The notes beneath the pieces were generated by a model, which had not been told where the DNA came from, searched no databases, and saw nothing but the letters and a program-made list of their open reading frames with translations. This document shows positions 26,580 to 34,119 of a stretch of 41,011 nt of DNA, one piece after another. Source of the DNA: Streptococcus orisasini (GTDB lineage: Bacteria > Bacillota > Bacilli > Lactobacillales > Streptococcaceae); assembly GCF_001431045.1 (NCBI RefSeq), contig NZ_BCLE01000046.1, positions 1 through 41,011 on the forward strand, read 5' to 3'. Position numbers and translations under genes: made by a program. How positions within the stretch are numbered: the stretch's first letter is position 1; each line of letters starts with the position of its first letter.

Positions 26580-27317
26580 ATGAAAAACTACCAAAAATTC
26601 GCTGCCGTCTATGACAGCATCATGGACGACTCGCTCTATAATCTCTGGACGGACTTTTCGCTCCGCCATTTTCCCAAAAAGAAAAAGGCCAAACTCTTGG
26701 AGCTAGCCTGCGGAACAGGGATTCAGTCTATTTTCTTCAAAAAGGCAGGTTTTGATGTGACGGGGCTAGACCTGAGTGCGGATATGCTGGACTTGGCAAG
26801 CAAACGAGCTGAGGCAGAGCACTTAGATATTCCTTTTGTGCAGGGCGATATGCTGGATTTATCCCATGTGGGTCAGTTTGATTTGGTGACTTGTTATTCG
26901 GATTCTCTTTGTTATATGGAAGATGAAGCAGCTGTAGGCGATGTTTTCGAGCAGGTTCACGCTCATCTCAATGATGGTGGTACTTTTATTTTTGATGTGC
27001 ACTCTACTTATCAGACAGATGAGGTTTTTCCGGGCTATTCCTACCATGAAAATGCGGAAGATTTCGCTATGGTCTGGGACACCTATGCCGATCAAGCGCC
27101 CCATTCTGTTGTCCATGAATTGACCTTTTTCATTCAGGACGAAGATGGCCGCTTCACGCGCTATGACGAGGTTCACGAAGAGCGTACCTATGAGTTGCTG
27201 ACCTACGATATCTTGCTGGAGCAGACAGGCTTCAAAAAAGTGATAGTCTATGCGGACTTTGAAGACAAGGAACCAACAGCAACAAGTAAGCGCTGGTTTT
27301 TTGTGTGTGAGAAGTAA
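26580..27317 (+). CDS. yqeM: YqeM-type class I SAM-dependent methyltransferase
   Basis: A 245-aa Rossmann-fold methyltransferase with LLELACGTGIQS as the SAM-binding motif I and GLDLSADML as motif II. The methyl acceptor is unknown. The ATG at 26580 gives MKNYQKFAAVYDSIMD, the normal family beginning; the frame stays open 22 codons upstream, but that part lies over a terminator hairpin. The ribosome site is poor, which is unusual in this cluster. In other streptococci this gene is normally followed by tmcAL (ylbM); here about 4.7 kb of accessory DNA separates the two. Confidence 0.88.
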   Translation: MKNYQKFAAVYDSIMDDSLYNLWTDFSLRHFPKKKKAKLLELACGTGIQSIFFKKAGFDVTGLDLSADMLDLASKRAEAEHLDIPFVQGDMLDLSHVGQFDLVTCYSDSLCYMEDEAAVGDVFEQVHAHLNDGGTFIFDVHSTYQTDEVFPGYSYHENAEDFAMVWDTYADQAPHSVVHELTFFIQDEDGRFTRYDEVHEERTYELLTYDILLEQTGFKKVIVYADFEDKEPTATSKRWFFVCEK

Positions 27318-27340
27318 GACCCCCTAAATACGACTTTAGA

Positions 27341-27365
27341 CCCACTCAAGAGAGTGGGCTTTTTT
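27341..27365 (+). terminator. Terminator after yqeM
   Basis: CCCACTC-AAGA-GAGTGGG followed by CTTTTTT, a textbook rho-independent terminator. It marks the left edge of the accessory insertion. Confidence 0.88.
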
Positions 27366-27403
27366 GCTATAATATAGATAATTTTCGTTTTTTGAGGTTA
27401 AAT

Positions 27404-28087
27404 ATGGCAAATATACTGATTATTGTGGGACTTGGCTTTGCTGGTATTGACCCTGTAGGTATGTTACTGTTGCTTGGCGGCTTAGCTAAAGGATTTGATA
27501 AGAAGAAAGCCCTCATTTTTACGCTAGGTGTTTTTCTGGGAACCAGTCTTCTGGGAACGGTTTTATCTGCTATTTTTGGCAATAGATTGAGCTATGTCAT
27601 AGAGAATCTATTATCCAGTCTCTTTAAGCTGCCTGATAGTCTATGGGTTGTCATTTACATTTTTACCATTTTCTTCCTTGTCATTTTAGGATTAAAGAGA
27701 CTACGAGCTATCGAAAAGACTGCGCAAGATAAAGCAGCAAAGGGAGGTGAAAAAGGGCTTTGGGGGATGATTGACATTATGATTGTGACAGCTCTCATTG
27801 ATCCCACCTTCATTGCTGTTTTAGCCCTTTCAGGACGACAGCATTTAATATTAGCTTTTATGAGCAATCTTATCTGGGTTGTTTTAAGCCAGCTGCCTCT
27901 TTTTTTACTGACGCTCACCATTTTGACTAACAAGCATCTAGCATTTACAAAATGGTTTAATAAGCTTGTAGCAAAACATCGACAGCCTGTTAGAAATATG
28001 GTAACGGGCCTGGTTTTTCTAGCGACTTTTGTTTTGTGTTCAGATTTGATCACTTATTTGATAACGGGGACTTGGCTCATTAACTAA
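27404..28087 (+). CDS. Multi-spanning membrane protein, possibly an exporter
   Basis: A 227-aa hydrophobic protein with about six membrane spans: near residues 4-25, 38-58, 75-100, then after a charged cytosolic loop (about 101-125) three more. It begins MANILIIVGLGFAGIDPVGM. The layout, two blocks of three spans with a charged central loop, recalls small-solute exporters of the LysE/CadD/GAP kind, but I see no decisive motif and do not assign a family. The ATG at 27404 has GAGG upstream; a -10 like TATAAT lies at 27369. It is the first gene of the inserted region, single, with its own promoter and an AT-rich hairpin (28136-28155) downstream. Confidence 0.75.
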   Translation: MANILIIVGLGFAGIDPVGMLLLLGGLAKGFDKKKALIFTLGVFLGTSLLGTVLSAIFGNRLSYVIENLLSSLFKLPDSLWVVIYIFTIFFLVILGLKRLRAIEKTAQDKAAKGGEKGLWGMIDIMIVTALIDPTFIAVLALSGRQHLILAFMSNLIWVVLSQLPLFLLTLTILTNKHLAFTKWFNKLVAKHRQPVRNMVTGLVFLATFVLCSDLITYLITGTWLIN

Positions 28088-28514
28088 AGAAACAGTATAA
28101 GCCACAAAAGCTGGTTATTTGATAGCCTTAGCTTGAAGAAAAAGTCCTTTTTCTTTGATACTTCCTTAGGTAATGTCGGATGGCAGCGACTTCCTAGAAT
28201 TCCAGACCTAAACTTTGAGCCACGATCTCAAAGTTTCCGAGTGTCAGAATTGGCTAAAATTCACCATTTCTGACACTTTCATCACGGCGGAAGTATCCTT
28301 TAAACTCGTTTGCGTTCGTGAAATTTATATGGTAGTCTGCAGACTTCTTTGCTGATCAAGCTAGGCAAATGGAGATTTGTCTACAGTCTGTGGCTATTTG
28401 ATAGCCTTTTATTGTTCCGTAAACCGTAAAACGTTGTTCCGCTAAAACATCTATTGTTCCGGACTATGGTATAATAAAGTAATAGAAAAGGATGGAAGTG
28501 AGGGCTGTTGAAAG
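28088..28514. other. Non-coding segment with nested inverted repeats
   Basis: No plausible gene is found. It holds several perfect inverted repeats: AAGAAAAAG/CTTTTTCTT (28136-28155, likely terminator), an outer GATACTTCC/GGAAGTATC pair (28157-28165 and 28289-28297) enclosing AACTTTGAG/CTCAAAGTT (28211-28235) and GTGTCAGAA/TTCTGACAC (28241-28276), and the palindrome AGTCTGCAGACT (28334-28345). A 14-bp direct repeat, TATTTGATAGCCTT, flanks the block (28116-28129 and 28395-28408). Three TTGTTCCG copies follow (28412, 28434, 28454), then a perfect -10 TATAAT (28470-28475) in front of the fic remnant. Confidence 0.7.
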
Positions 28515-28909
28515 GTTCCCGTTCGTATCGTGGGAGCCACTAACGAGCCTGCTCAACTCTATATAATTCGCCTCTTGATGAAACAACTATTAAAAGATTA
28601 TACCATTAGTCAAGAAAATATAGTGACCAAGATGGCTTGTTTCCATATCCAATTTAAAAGTATTCATTCGTTCATTGACGGGAATGGTCGAACAGGAAGG
28701 CTACTAGTTAACTTATAGCTGATGAAGGCAGGTTGCCACCCTATTGATATCAATTTACAGATAGACTGGCTTATTACCAAGCATTCGATGATTTTTATAC
28801 AAAAGGCAACCTATCGGCAATGGAAAATCTATTTTCACGTTATTTGAATGAGAGATTGGATACTTATTTGGCAATATTATACTATACATATACAGAAAAT
28901 GAGATATAG
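28515..28909 (+). pseudogene. Decayed Fic-family gene
   Basis: The conceptual product starts abruptly at VPVRIVGATNEPAQ, runs through a Fic core IHSFIDGNGRTGRLLVNL, hits an in-frame TAG (28717-28719 region), continues in the same frame as LMKAGCHPIDIN and then needs a frameshift to finish as LAYYQAFDDFYTKGNLSAME and a normal family C-terminus ending at TAG 28907-28909. The usual N-terminal third is missing, and the central His-Pro-Phe has become His-Ser-Phe. So it is truncated, stopped and frameshifted. Living relatives are AMP-transferases. It belongs to a different Fic branch from the intact gene at 31067. The promoter region and three TTGTTCCG repeats upstream survive. Confidence 0.85.
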
Positions 28910-28964
28910 CAAAATAGTTACGTCTTATAAAACAACTGGAAAGCCCTAAAACAAGGTTTTTTTG

Positions 28965-28973
28965 TGATATAAT
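28965..28973 (+). promoter_or_regulatory. Orphan extended -10 element
   Basis: TGATATAAT inside TTTTGTGATATAATG. The same 15 bases recur in front of the ThrE-type gene (34513-34527). No gene follows for 200 nt, so it may be a leftover of the insertion event. Confidence 0.35.
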
Positions 28974-29086
28974 GATACTGTATTATAAATTTATTCAAAA
29001 ATAATTGGTAATAACAAAAAATTAAGAAAACCTTAGCTAAATGATTGGCTGTTGCCGATGTTGATGAATGAGTAGATAAAGATATA

Positions 29087-29114
29087 AGTCAATCACTTTT
29101 TGGTTGACTTTTTT
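29087..29114 (+). terminator. Terminator-like hairpin before the unknown/ImmA operon
   Basis: AGTCAATCA and TGGTTGACT arms followed by TTTTTT. The surrounding 28910-29125 stretch shows no gene. Confidence 0.6.
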
Positions 29115-29125
29115 CGTTTATTTTC

Positions 29126-29154
29126 TTGTTTTGGTCAACTGATTATGATATAAT
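29126..29154 (+). promoter_or_regulatory. Promoter of the unknown/ImmA-IrrE operon
   Basis: TTGTTT (29126-29131) and a perfect TATAAT (29149-29154) with a 17-bp spacer. A GAGGTGA ribosome site and the ATG at 29179 follow. Confidence 0.65.
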
Positions 29155-29178
29155 GTTGTAAAGAAATGAGGTGAACTA

Positions 29179-29895
29179 ATGACTAACTCGATGAGTTATA
29201 ATTCTAATTTTATTGCAAAAATTCTTGTACCAATGGCTTTTACTAAAAAGGATTTAGAAGATGACTTTAGACAAGCGATATCAAAAACAAGTAAAAATGG
29301 ACTTCCGCAAGCGGTTTGGGCAAGGAGATCCGACATGTTATCAGAAACTTTTGAAAAAGATGATAGTTTTCATGTGTTAGGTATCCAACGAGGTGGTCTG
29401 TGGCAGTTTGATCCTGTTTTAGAAGAAGAAACAGGAATTCTATATCTTTTCTTTACAAAAGCTAATTTCCGGAACATACAAAATAAGTATTTTAAAGAAG
29501 GGCAATCCACACATTATGCTTTGAGTTTGTTATTGAAAAATGAGAATTTGTTGCCTCAGGATGATGGAATTCAATTGCATCTATTTGGGGATGATGATTA
29601 TGATGAACTTGAAAGAAAGCAACGAGATATGCAAAAAATGTTAGGTCGAGATGCTGACAATGTTTCGAAAGTTAGATTCGTTATAGTGGATTATGGTTTT
29701 TATGGTGAAGCTATTAGTGCCAAATTAGAGGAATATACCTCACAATTATTGATATCTGCGACAGTTGATATTACTCACCTATTACCAATGTCTGCTGGAC
29801 TGGATGTAACTGAAACGGAAAATGTAGAAAGTGTGAGGGAACAGGAACCACAGCTGGTAACTTTAAAAGAACAAACAAAAGCAAAGGATGAATAG
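29179..29895 (+). CDS. Unknown 238-aa protein, partner of an XRE-ImmA/IrrE protein
   Basis: I do not recognise this protein by family. It is soluble, with no signal peptide or membrane span. The region about 55-125 looks like a mixed beta fold (VLGIQRGGLWQFDP, ILYLFFTKANF), residues 130-160 are acidic and charged (HLFGDDDYDELERKQRDMQK), then a second fold-like stretch (VRFVIVDYGFYGEAISAKLEEY) and an acidic, disordered C-terminal tail. The ATG follows GAGGTGA, a strong site. It sits three nucleotides before the XRE-ImmA/IrrE gene under one promoter, so the two form a unit. In similar pairs the partner of an ImmA-type peptidase is its substrate or a toxin/antitoxin; that role is inferred. AT-rich composition points to acquisition by transfer. 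Confidence 0.8.
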   Translation: MTNSMSYNSNFIAKILVPMAFTKKDLEDDFRQAISKTSKNGLPQAVWARRSDMLSETFEKDDSFHVLGIQRGGLWQFDPVLEEETGILYLFFTKANFRNIQNKYFKEGQSTHYALSLLLKNENLLPQDDGIQLHLFGDDDYDELERKQRDMQKMLGRDADNVSKVRFVIVDYGFYGEAISAKLEEYTSQLLISATVDITHLLPMSAGLDVTETENVESVREQEPQLVTLKEQTKAKDE

Positions 29896-29898
29896 CAA

Positions 29899-31038
29899 AT
29901 GTCAAACCTATTTAATGGTGAGAGATTGCGTGAAGCTAGGTATTTTAGACAACTGTCAATTACGCAACTTGCGGAGAAACTTGAGATTTCAAAGCAAATG
30001 ATTTCAAAATATGAGAAAAATCTTTCAAAGCCAAGTGCTGAAATGATACAAAAAATTGTTTTTGAGCTTGGTTTTCCTTTGTCATATTATCAAATGGAAG
30101 ATAAGTTTACTTCAAAAGATTTAGGCACTTTTTATCGAAGTCGCCTCTCATCTTCTCAAGCTGAAAAAAAGCCCAGTGATCTATTAAAAAAATCTTTAGC
30201 AACTGTTTCTCATTTCTTTGAGCAGTATGTAGATTTTCCACAATTAGATGAATTTAGTATTGATGATGAGGATAGTCCTGAGAAAGTTGCCTACAAATTG
30301 AGAAAGCTATGGGAATTGGGGAATGAACCAGTTTCAAATCTATTAAGATTACTAGAGATAAAAGGATTTCATCTAGCAGTTATAAATTCTCGATCTGAAA
30401 AAATTGATGCATTTGGAAGTTTTATAAAAATTAATGATAAGCCTTATTATTGTATTTTAATAGATCAAGATAATAATAATTTTTTTAGACAACAGTTTAG
30501 TTTAGCACATGAACTTGGACATTGGGCTATGCATGCCAAAACACTCAATCCTCAAGAATTATCTCCGATGGAATATAGAGAAATGGAAAAAGAAGCAAAT
30601 CAATTCGCATCAGCTTTTTTATTACCAAGAAAAAGTTTCTCTAAAGATATCTTAGAAAAAGAGGAAGATATTTACAATTATTTATCATTAAAATCGAAAT
30701 GGAATGTGTCTATTTCCAGTATGATTTATCGTGCAAAAGATTTGCACTTACTTGATGCTGAACAATACGTACGGTTGCAAAAAAAGTTAAGCGCTAAAGG
30801 TTGGAGAAAAGAGGAGCCTGAAGATGCTAGTAAACCTGTTTCACAACCAATATTATCCAAACAAGCTTATGAAGTGTTAAGAGATGCGGGTCTTTTTGAT
30901 AGGAAATCGCTAACCAATTTCTTAGAAGAACAATATGGGCTGGCATTGCCTTTAGAAATATTGTCTGAGTTGATGAGTATTCCGAGAGAACAATTAATAA
31001 CAAATCAAATGAATAAAATCGTTCAACTAAAAAAATAA
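29899..31038 (+). CDS. XRE-family HTH protein with ImmA/IrrE metallopeptidase domain
   Basis: A two-domain protein of 379 aa. Residues about 5-65 are an XRE (Cro/cI) helix-turn-helix (SITQLAEKLEISKQMISKYE). The middle holds a zinc peptidase of the ImmA/IrrE (COG2856) family: HELGH at residues 204-208 and the third-ligand glutamate in EKEANQFASAFLLP. The last 90 residues are an extra helical part. Such fused proteins often act as self-contained regulators that cleave a repressor or partner, as in ICE induction and in several toxin-antitoxin or defence loci. The upstream gene is the likely partner. The AAGGATG site lies 10 nt before the ATG. Both genes are much richer in AT than yqeM or tmcAL. 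Confidence 0.9.
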   Translation: MSNLFNGERLREARYFRQLSITQLAEKLEISKQMISKYEKNLSKPSAEMIQKIVFELGFPLSYYQMEDKFTSKDLGTFYRSRLSSSQAEKKPSDLLKKSLATVSHFFEQYVDFPQLDEFSIDDEDSPEKVAYKLRKLWELGNEPVSNLLRLLEIKGFHLAVINSRSEKIDAFGSFIKINDKPYYCILIDQDNNNFFRQQFSLAHELGHWAMHAKTLNPQELSPMEYREMEKEANQFASAFLLPRKSFSKDILEKEEDIYNYLSLKSKWNVSISSMIYRAKDLHLLDAEQYVRLQKKLSAKGWRKEEPEDASKPVSQPILSKQAYEVLRDAGLFDRKSLTNFLEEQYGLALPLEILSELMSIPREQLITNQMNKIVQLKK

Positions 31039-31066
31039 TATATAATTTATTTTCGAAAGGATCCTC

Positions 31067-32050
31067 ATGCAACCTATTTACACTGTAACAGACAAAATGC
31101 TCAATCGTGTGGTGGAGATTTCGGAACTGACAGCGCTTTTGGTGCTGGAAAAACGTGATCTGCATCTGCGTAAAGAAAATCGCATCCGTTCAATTCAGTC
31201 CTCTTTGGCCATTGAAAATAACAGTCTGACCCTTGAGCAGGTGACAGACATCATTGATGGAAAGCGTGTCTTGGGTGCGCCTAAGGAGATTCATGAGGTG
31301 CAAAATGCCTATGAAGCCTATGAGCGTGTTTTCCAGCTAAATCCTTATCGGGTGGATGATTTGCTATTGGCTCATCAACTCTTGACCAAGGATTTGGTCA
31401 AACGTGCTGGTCAATTCCGATTAGGAGATGTTGGTGTTTATGATAGCCAAGGGACGGTGGTTCATGTTGGCGCTAGGCCGCAGTTTGTTCCTAAGCTAGT
31501 TCAGGACTTATTTGACTGGGCGGAGACCAGCGATTTGCCAGCCTTGATAAAATCTTGTCTTGTCCACTTTGAATTAGAGATGATTCATCCCTTTGAGGAT
31601 GGTAATGGTCGTATAGGGCGGCTCTGGCAGAGTTTGATTCTCTATCAATGGCAGGATATTTTTGAGTGGGTTCCTATCGAGACGGTCATCTATAAGCATC
31701 AGCAAGCCTACTATGATAGCTTGTCGCTCAGCAATCATCAAAACGATGCGACTGTCTTTATCGAGTTTATGCTAGATGCTATTTTAGAGACCTTGCAAGA
31801 GTATTCGCTCAAAGAAAAGAGCGATAAAGTGGGCGATAAAATGAGCGATAAAGAGCTACTTTATTTTAAATTACTAGAAAAGCATTTGAAAAAGCATGGT
31901 GTGATAGGCAGTCGTGATTTTCAAAACATATCAAACCTCAGTCCTTCTGCCGCAAGACGCTATCTGACAAGATTTACAGACTTGGGTTTGCTTGTCAAGA
32001 CAGGACAAAATCGCAATAGACAATATCAATTAAGGCAGGACCTCTCATGA
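31067..32050 (+). CDS. Class II Fic-family protein with C-terminal winged helix
   Basis: A 327-aa Fic protein, probably an AMP-transferase that modifies a protein hydroxyl with AMP. The catalytic motif [12 protein letters not shown] starts at His174. The N-terminal inhibitory helix motif is visible as S46-L-A-I-E50-N51 (S/T-xxx-E-G/N), which places it in class II, self-inhibited by Glu50 without a separate antitoxin. Residues about 255-327 form a winged helix-turn-helix ([19 protein letters not shown]). Between the domains lies a short SDK-type repeat. The ATG follows AAAGGA. Its stop overlaps the tmcAL start (ATGA), so it was inserted so as to drive tmcAL translation. GC content resembles the core genome rather than the AT-rich pair upstream. 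Confidence 0.92.
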   Translation: MQPIYTVTDKMLNRVVEISELTALLVLEKRDLHLRKENRIRSIQSSLAIENNSLTLEQVTDIIDGKRVLGAPKEIHEVQNAYEAYERVFQLNPYRVDDLLLAHQLLTKDLVKRAGQFRLGDVGVYDSQGTVVHVGARPQFVPKLVQDLFDWAETSDLPALIKSCLVHFELEMIHPFEDGNGRIGRLWQSLILYQWQDIFEWVPIETVIYKHQQAYYDSLSLSNHQNDATVFIEFMLDAILETLQEYSLKEKSDKVGDKMSDKELLYFKLLEKHLKKHGVIGSRDFQNISNLSPSAARRYLTRFTDLGLLVKTGQNRNRQYQLRQDLS

Positions 32051-33147
32051 CCACAACAGGCATCATCGCCGAATTCAATCCCTTTCATAATGGACACAAG
32101 TATCTTTTGACTCAAACTGATGGTCTTAAAATCGTTGCTATGTCTGGCAATTTCGTCCAGCGCGGTGAACCTGCTATCATTGATAAGTGGACGCGGGCGC
32201 AGATGGCGCTGGCAAACGGTGCTGACCTTGTGGTTGAGCTCCCTTTTTTGGTGGCTATTCAGTCAGCTGATTATTTTGCCTGCGGAGCAGTGGCCATTTT
32301 AAGTCGGCTGGGCATTGACACTCTTGCTTTTGGAAGCGAGGAAAGCCTTGATTATCAGCGCTTGTCTGATGTTTATGGGGAAAAAGCAGAGCAGATGGAG
32401 GCCTTTGTCCAAACGCTGCCAGATGATCTGTCCTATCCACAGAAAACACAGAAAATGTGGGAAACCTTTTTGGGGATTGAATTTTCAGGAGAAACGCCTA
32501 ACCACATTCTTGGTCTTGCTTACGCTAAAGCTTGCGCAGGGAAGAATATCCGACTGCAGCCTATCCGGCGTATTGGGGCAGGCTATCATTCTGATGAGAA
32601 GATCGAAATTGCTTCGGCAACGGCTATTCGCAGACACATCACCGATAAGTCATTTGTGGAAAAGTCTGCACCCAGCAGCAGCTTAATTTTAAGTTCTCCG
32701 CAGGTATCTTGGGAGAATTATTTCCAGCTGTTGAAATATCAAATTTTGACCCATCCAGATTTAACTCAAATTTTTCAAGTCAATGAGGAATTGGCCAGCC
32801 GTATCAGCTCAGCCATTCGGAGCGCAGCGACGACAGAAGAACTGGTGGAAAAAGTCGCTACCAAGCGCTACACCAAGGCGCGTGTGCGCCGCATCCTGAC
32901 CTATATTCTGGTCAATGCCAGAGAAGCTGACTTACCCAAAGCTGTCCATGTCCTCGGCTTCACCGAAACAGGGCGCAAACATCTTAAAACGCTAAAGAAA
33001 TCTGTGGATATCATCTCTCGCATCGGCGCTGAACCTTGGGATCTCATGACCCAGCAAGCCGACCAGGTCTATCAGCTGGGCAACCTCAAAATCACAGAAC
33101 AAACCTGGGGGCGGGTGCCGATAACAATCAAAAATGAAGTCCAGTAA
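32047..33147 (+). CDS. tmcAL: tRNA(Met) cytidine acetate ligase
   Basis: TmcAL (YlbM) uses acetate and ATP to make N4-acetylcytidine at the wobble base of elongator tRNA-Met. The 366-aa protein opens with [17 protein letters not shown], the nucleotidyltransferase HIGH-like motif, and has the expected length. Its start overlaps the fic stop by four bases, and its last codons form the 5' arm of the terminator that follows. In related genomes it directly follows yqeM, so its present coupling to a fic gene is a local rearrangement. Confidence 0.93.
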   Translation: MTTTGIIAEFNPFHNGHKYLLTQTDGLKIVAMSGNFVQRGEPAIIDKWTRAQMALANGADLVVELPFLVAIQSADYFACGAVAILSRLGIDTLAFGSEESLDYQRLSDVYGEKAEQMEAFVQTLPDDLSYPQKTQKMWETFLGIEFSGETPNHILGLAYAKACAGKNIRLQPIRRIGAGYHSDEKIEIASATAIRRHITDKSFVEKSAPSSSLILSSPQVSWENYFQLLKYQILTHPDLTQIFQVNEELASRISSAIRSAATTEELVEKVATKRYTKARVRRILTYILVNAREADLPKAVHVLGFTETGRKHLKTLKKSVDIISRIGAEPWDLMTQQADQVYQLGNLKITEQTWGRVPITIKNEVQ

Positions 33148-33169
33148 AAATGCTGCGCTTCATTTTTTT
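33131..33169 (+). terminator. Terminator overlapping the end of tmcAL
   Basis: AAAATGAAG (33131-33139) pairs with CTTCATTTT (33158-33166), followed by more T residues. Confidence 0.65.
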
Positions 33170-33212
33170 GTATTCTAATATAAAAAAATAAAATTTTTGC
33201 AGCAGAATACAA
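33168..33212. repeat. Inverted repeat before the ATPase remnant
   Basis: TTGTATTCT (33168-33176) and AGAATACAA (33204-33212) are perfect 9-bp inverted arms with an AT-rich centre. It could be an operator of the dead ATPase gene or a hairpin. Confidence 0.6.
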
Positions 33213-33250
33213 AAACTTTTGTTTTAATACTTTAAAAAAAGGTGAAAGCT

Positions 33251-33473
33251 ATGATTGAAAGAACTGATTATTTAAATAAATTGAAAGAATTCAAAGATAA
33301 AAAGTTTATTAAGGTGGTGACAGGAGTCCGCCGTTCTGGGAAGTCAACGCTTTTTCAGTAATTTAGGGAATATTTGCAAAAAATGATGTAGGACAGAAAT
33401 AAATCATCAATCTAAATTTTGAAGATTTGGCTATTGAAAAGTATAAAGAAACTGCAAAGTAGGGTATTAAAAA
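33251..33473 (+). pseudogene. 5' remnant of an AAA-type ATPase gene
   Basis: The ATG at 33251 follows AAAGGTG. The frame gives MIERTDYLNKLKEF and then the Walker A segment GVRRSGKST before a TAA at 33359-33361. Further pieces (FREYLQK in the same frame, then INLNFEDLAIEKYKE after a frameshift and another stop) match the usual continuation of ATPases of the DUF4143-linked kind. After that the match ends. So only about the first 80 codons survive, with at least three stops and one frameshift; the rest is deleted and replaced by another gene fragment. Confidence 0.75.
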
Positions 33474-34119
33474 TATGCTAATGCAAGTTATTCTGATAAT
33501 ATATTACAATCTTTTGTAGATGAACCTCAGTCATTATAACAAAATATTCGTTATTTAAATAATAGCAATAGTGAGATTAAATTAAACGATTTAAGCAGAT
33601 TTAGAGGTATTCTGTCGGAGTGGTTGCTTTGTATGGAGTACAATAGGATGAAAAACAAAGGAAGTGTTGAATTTACTTTTGTGAACCCTGATTCAACTTC
33701 TAAGGCAGATTTACTCCATATTATAATATTAATGGAAATTATAAGGTTATAGCAGGACCAGACGTTAAAAGTGGTCAAGCAAGATATTTACTTGATCAAT
33801 GGGAGAAGAACTTAAAAAGTAAGTATGAAATCCCTATGGTTGACATTGATGATATTCTAACAACTGATAAAAATCTGAAGAAGTTAAAGCCTAGACAACA
33901 AGAAAGATTAAAAGAGGAATTTCCAAACAAAATTCCAATTTCAACAGTAGTAATAAACCATTTCGTACAAAAATGGTTAGGTAACAGGGAGAAGTTAAAC
34001 TTTATGTAAAAAGAATCTATGAGAAACATTCAGGTAAGTCTTGGGGATTTATTTCTGGACAAAAAGAAATCTCATTTAGACTTCCAATGTGGCTTGAAAT
34101 TCATAATACAAAAAAATAA
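33474..34119 (+). pseudogene. Decayed gene of unknown family
   Basis: Reading frames can be joined across a TAA near 33537, a frameshift near 33723 and another near 33985 to give one protein of about 210 residues. Its segments are FRGILSEWLLCMEYNRMKNK, VEFTFVNPDSTSKADLLH, YKVIAGPDVKSGQARYLLDQ and VKRIYEKHSGKSWGFISGQK, ending at TAA 34117-34119. I cannot name the family. The E...D...PDVKSG spacing hints at a nuclease-like core, but this is weak. The end lies in a run of A residues, and the following reading frame (34019-34453) probably continues the same original protein or was the next gene. Confidence 0.6.

Noticed and set aside
28116..28461. CRISPR array
   Set aside because: The direct repeats (14 bp twice, 8 bp three times) are too short and irregular, and there are no regularly spaced spacers or cas genes.
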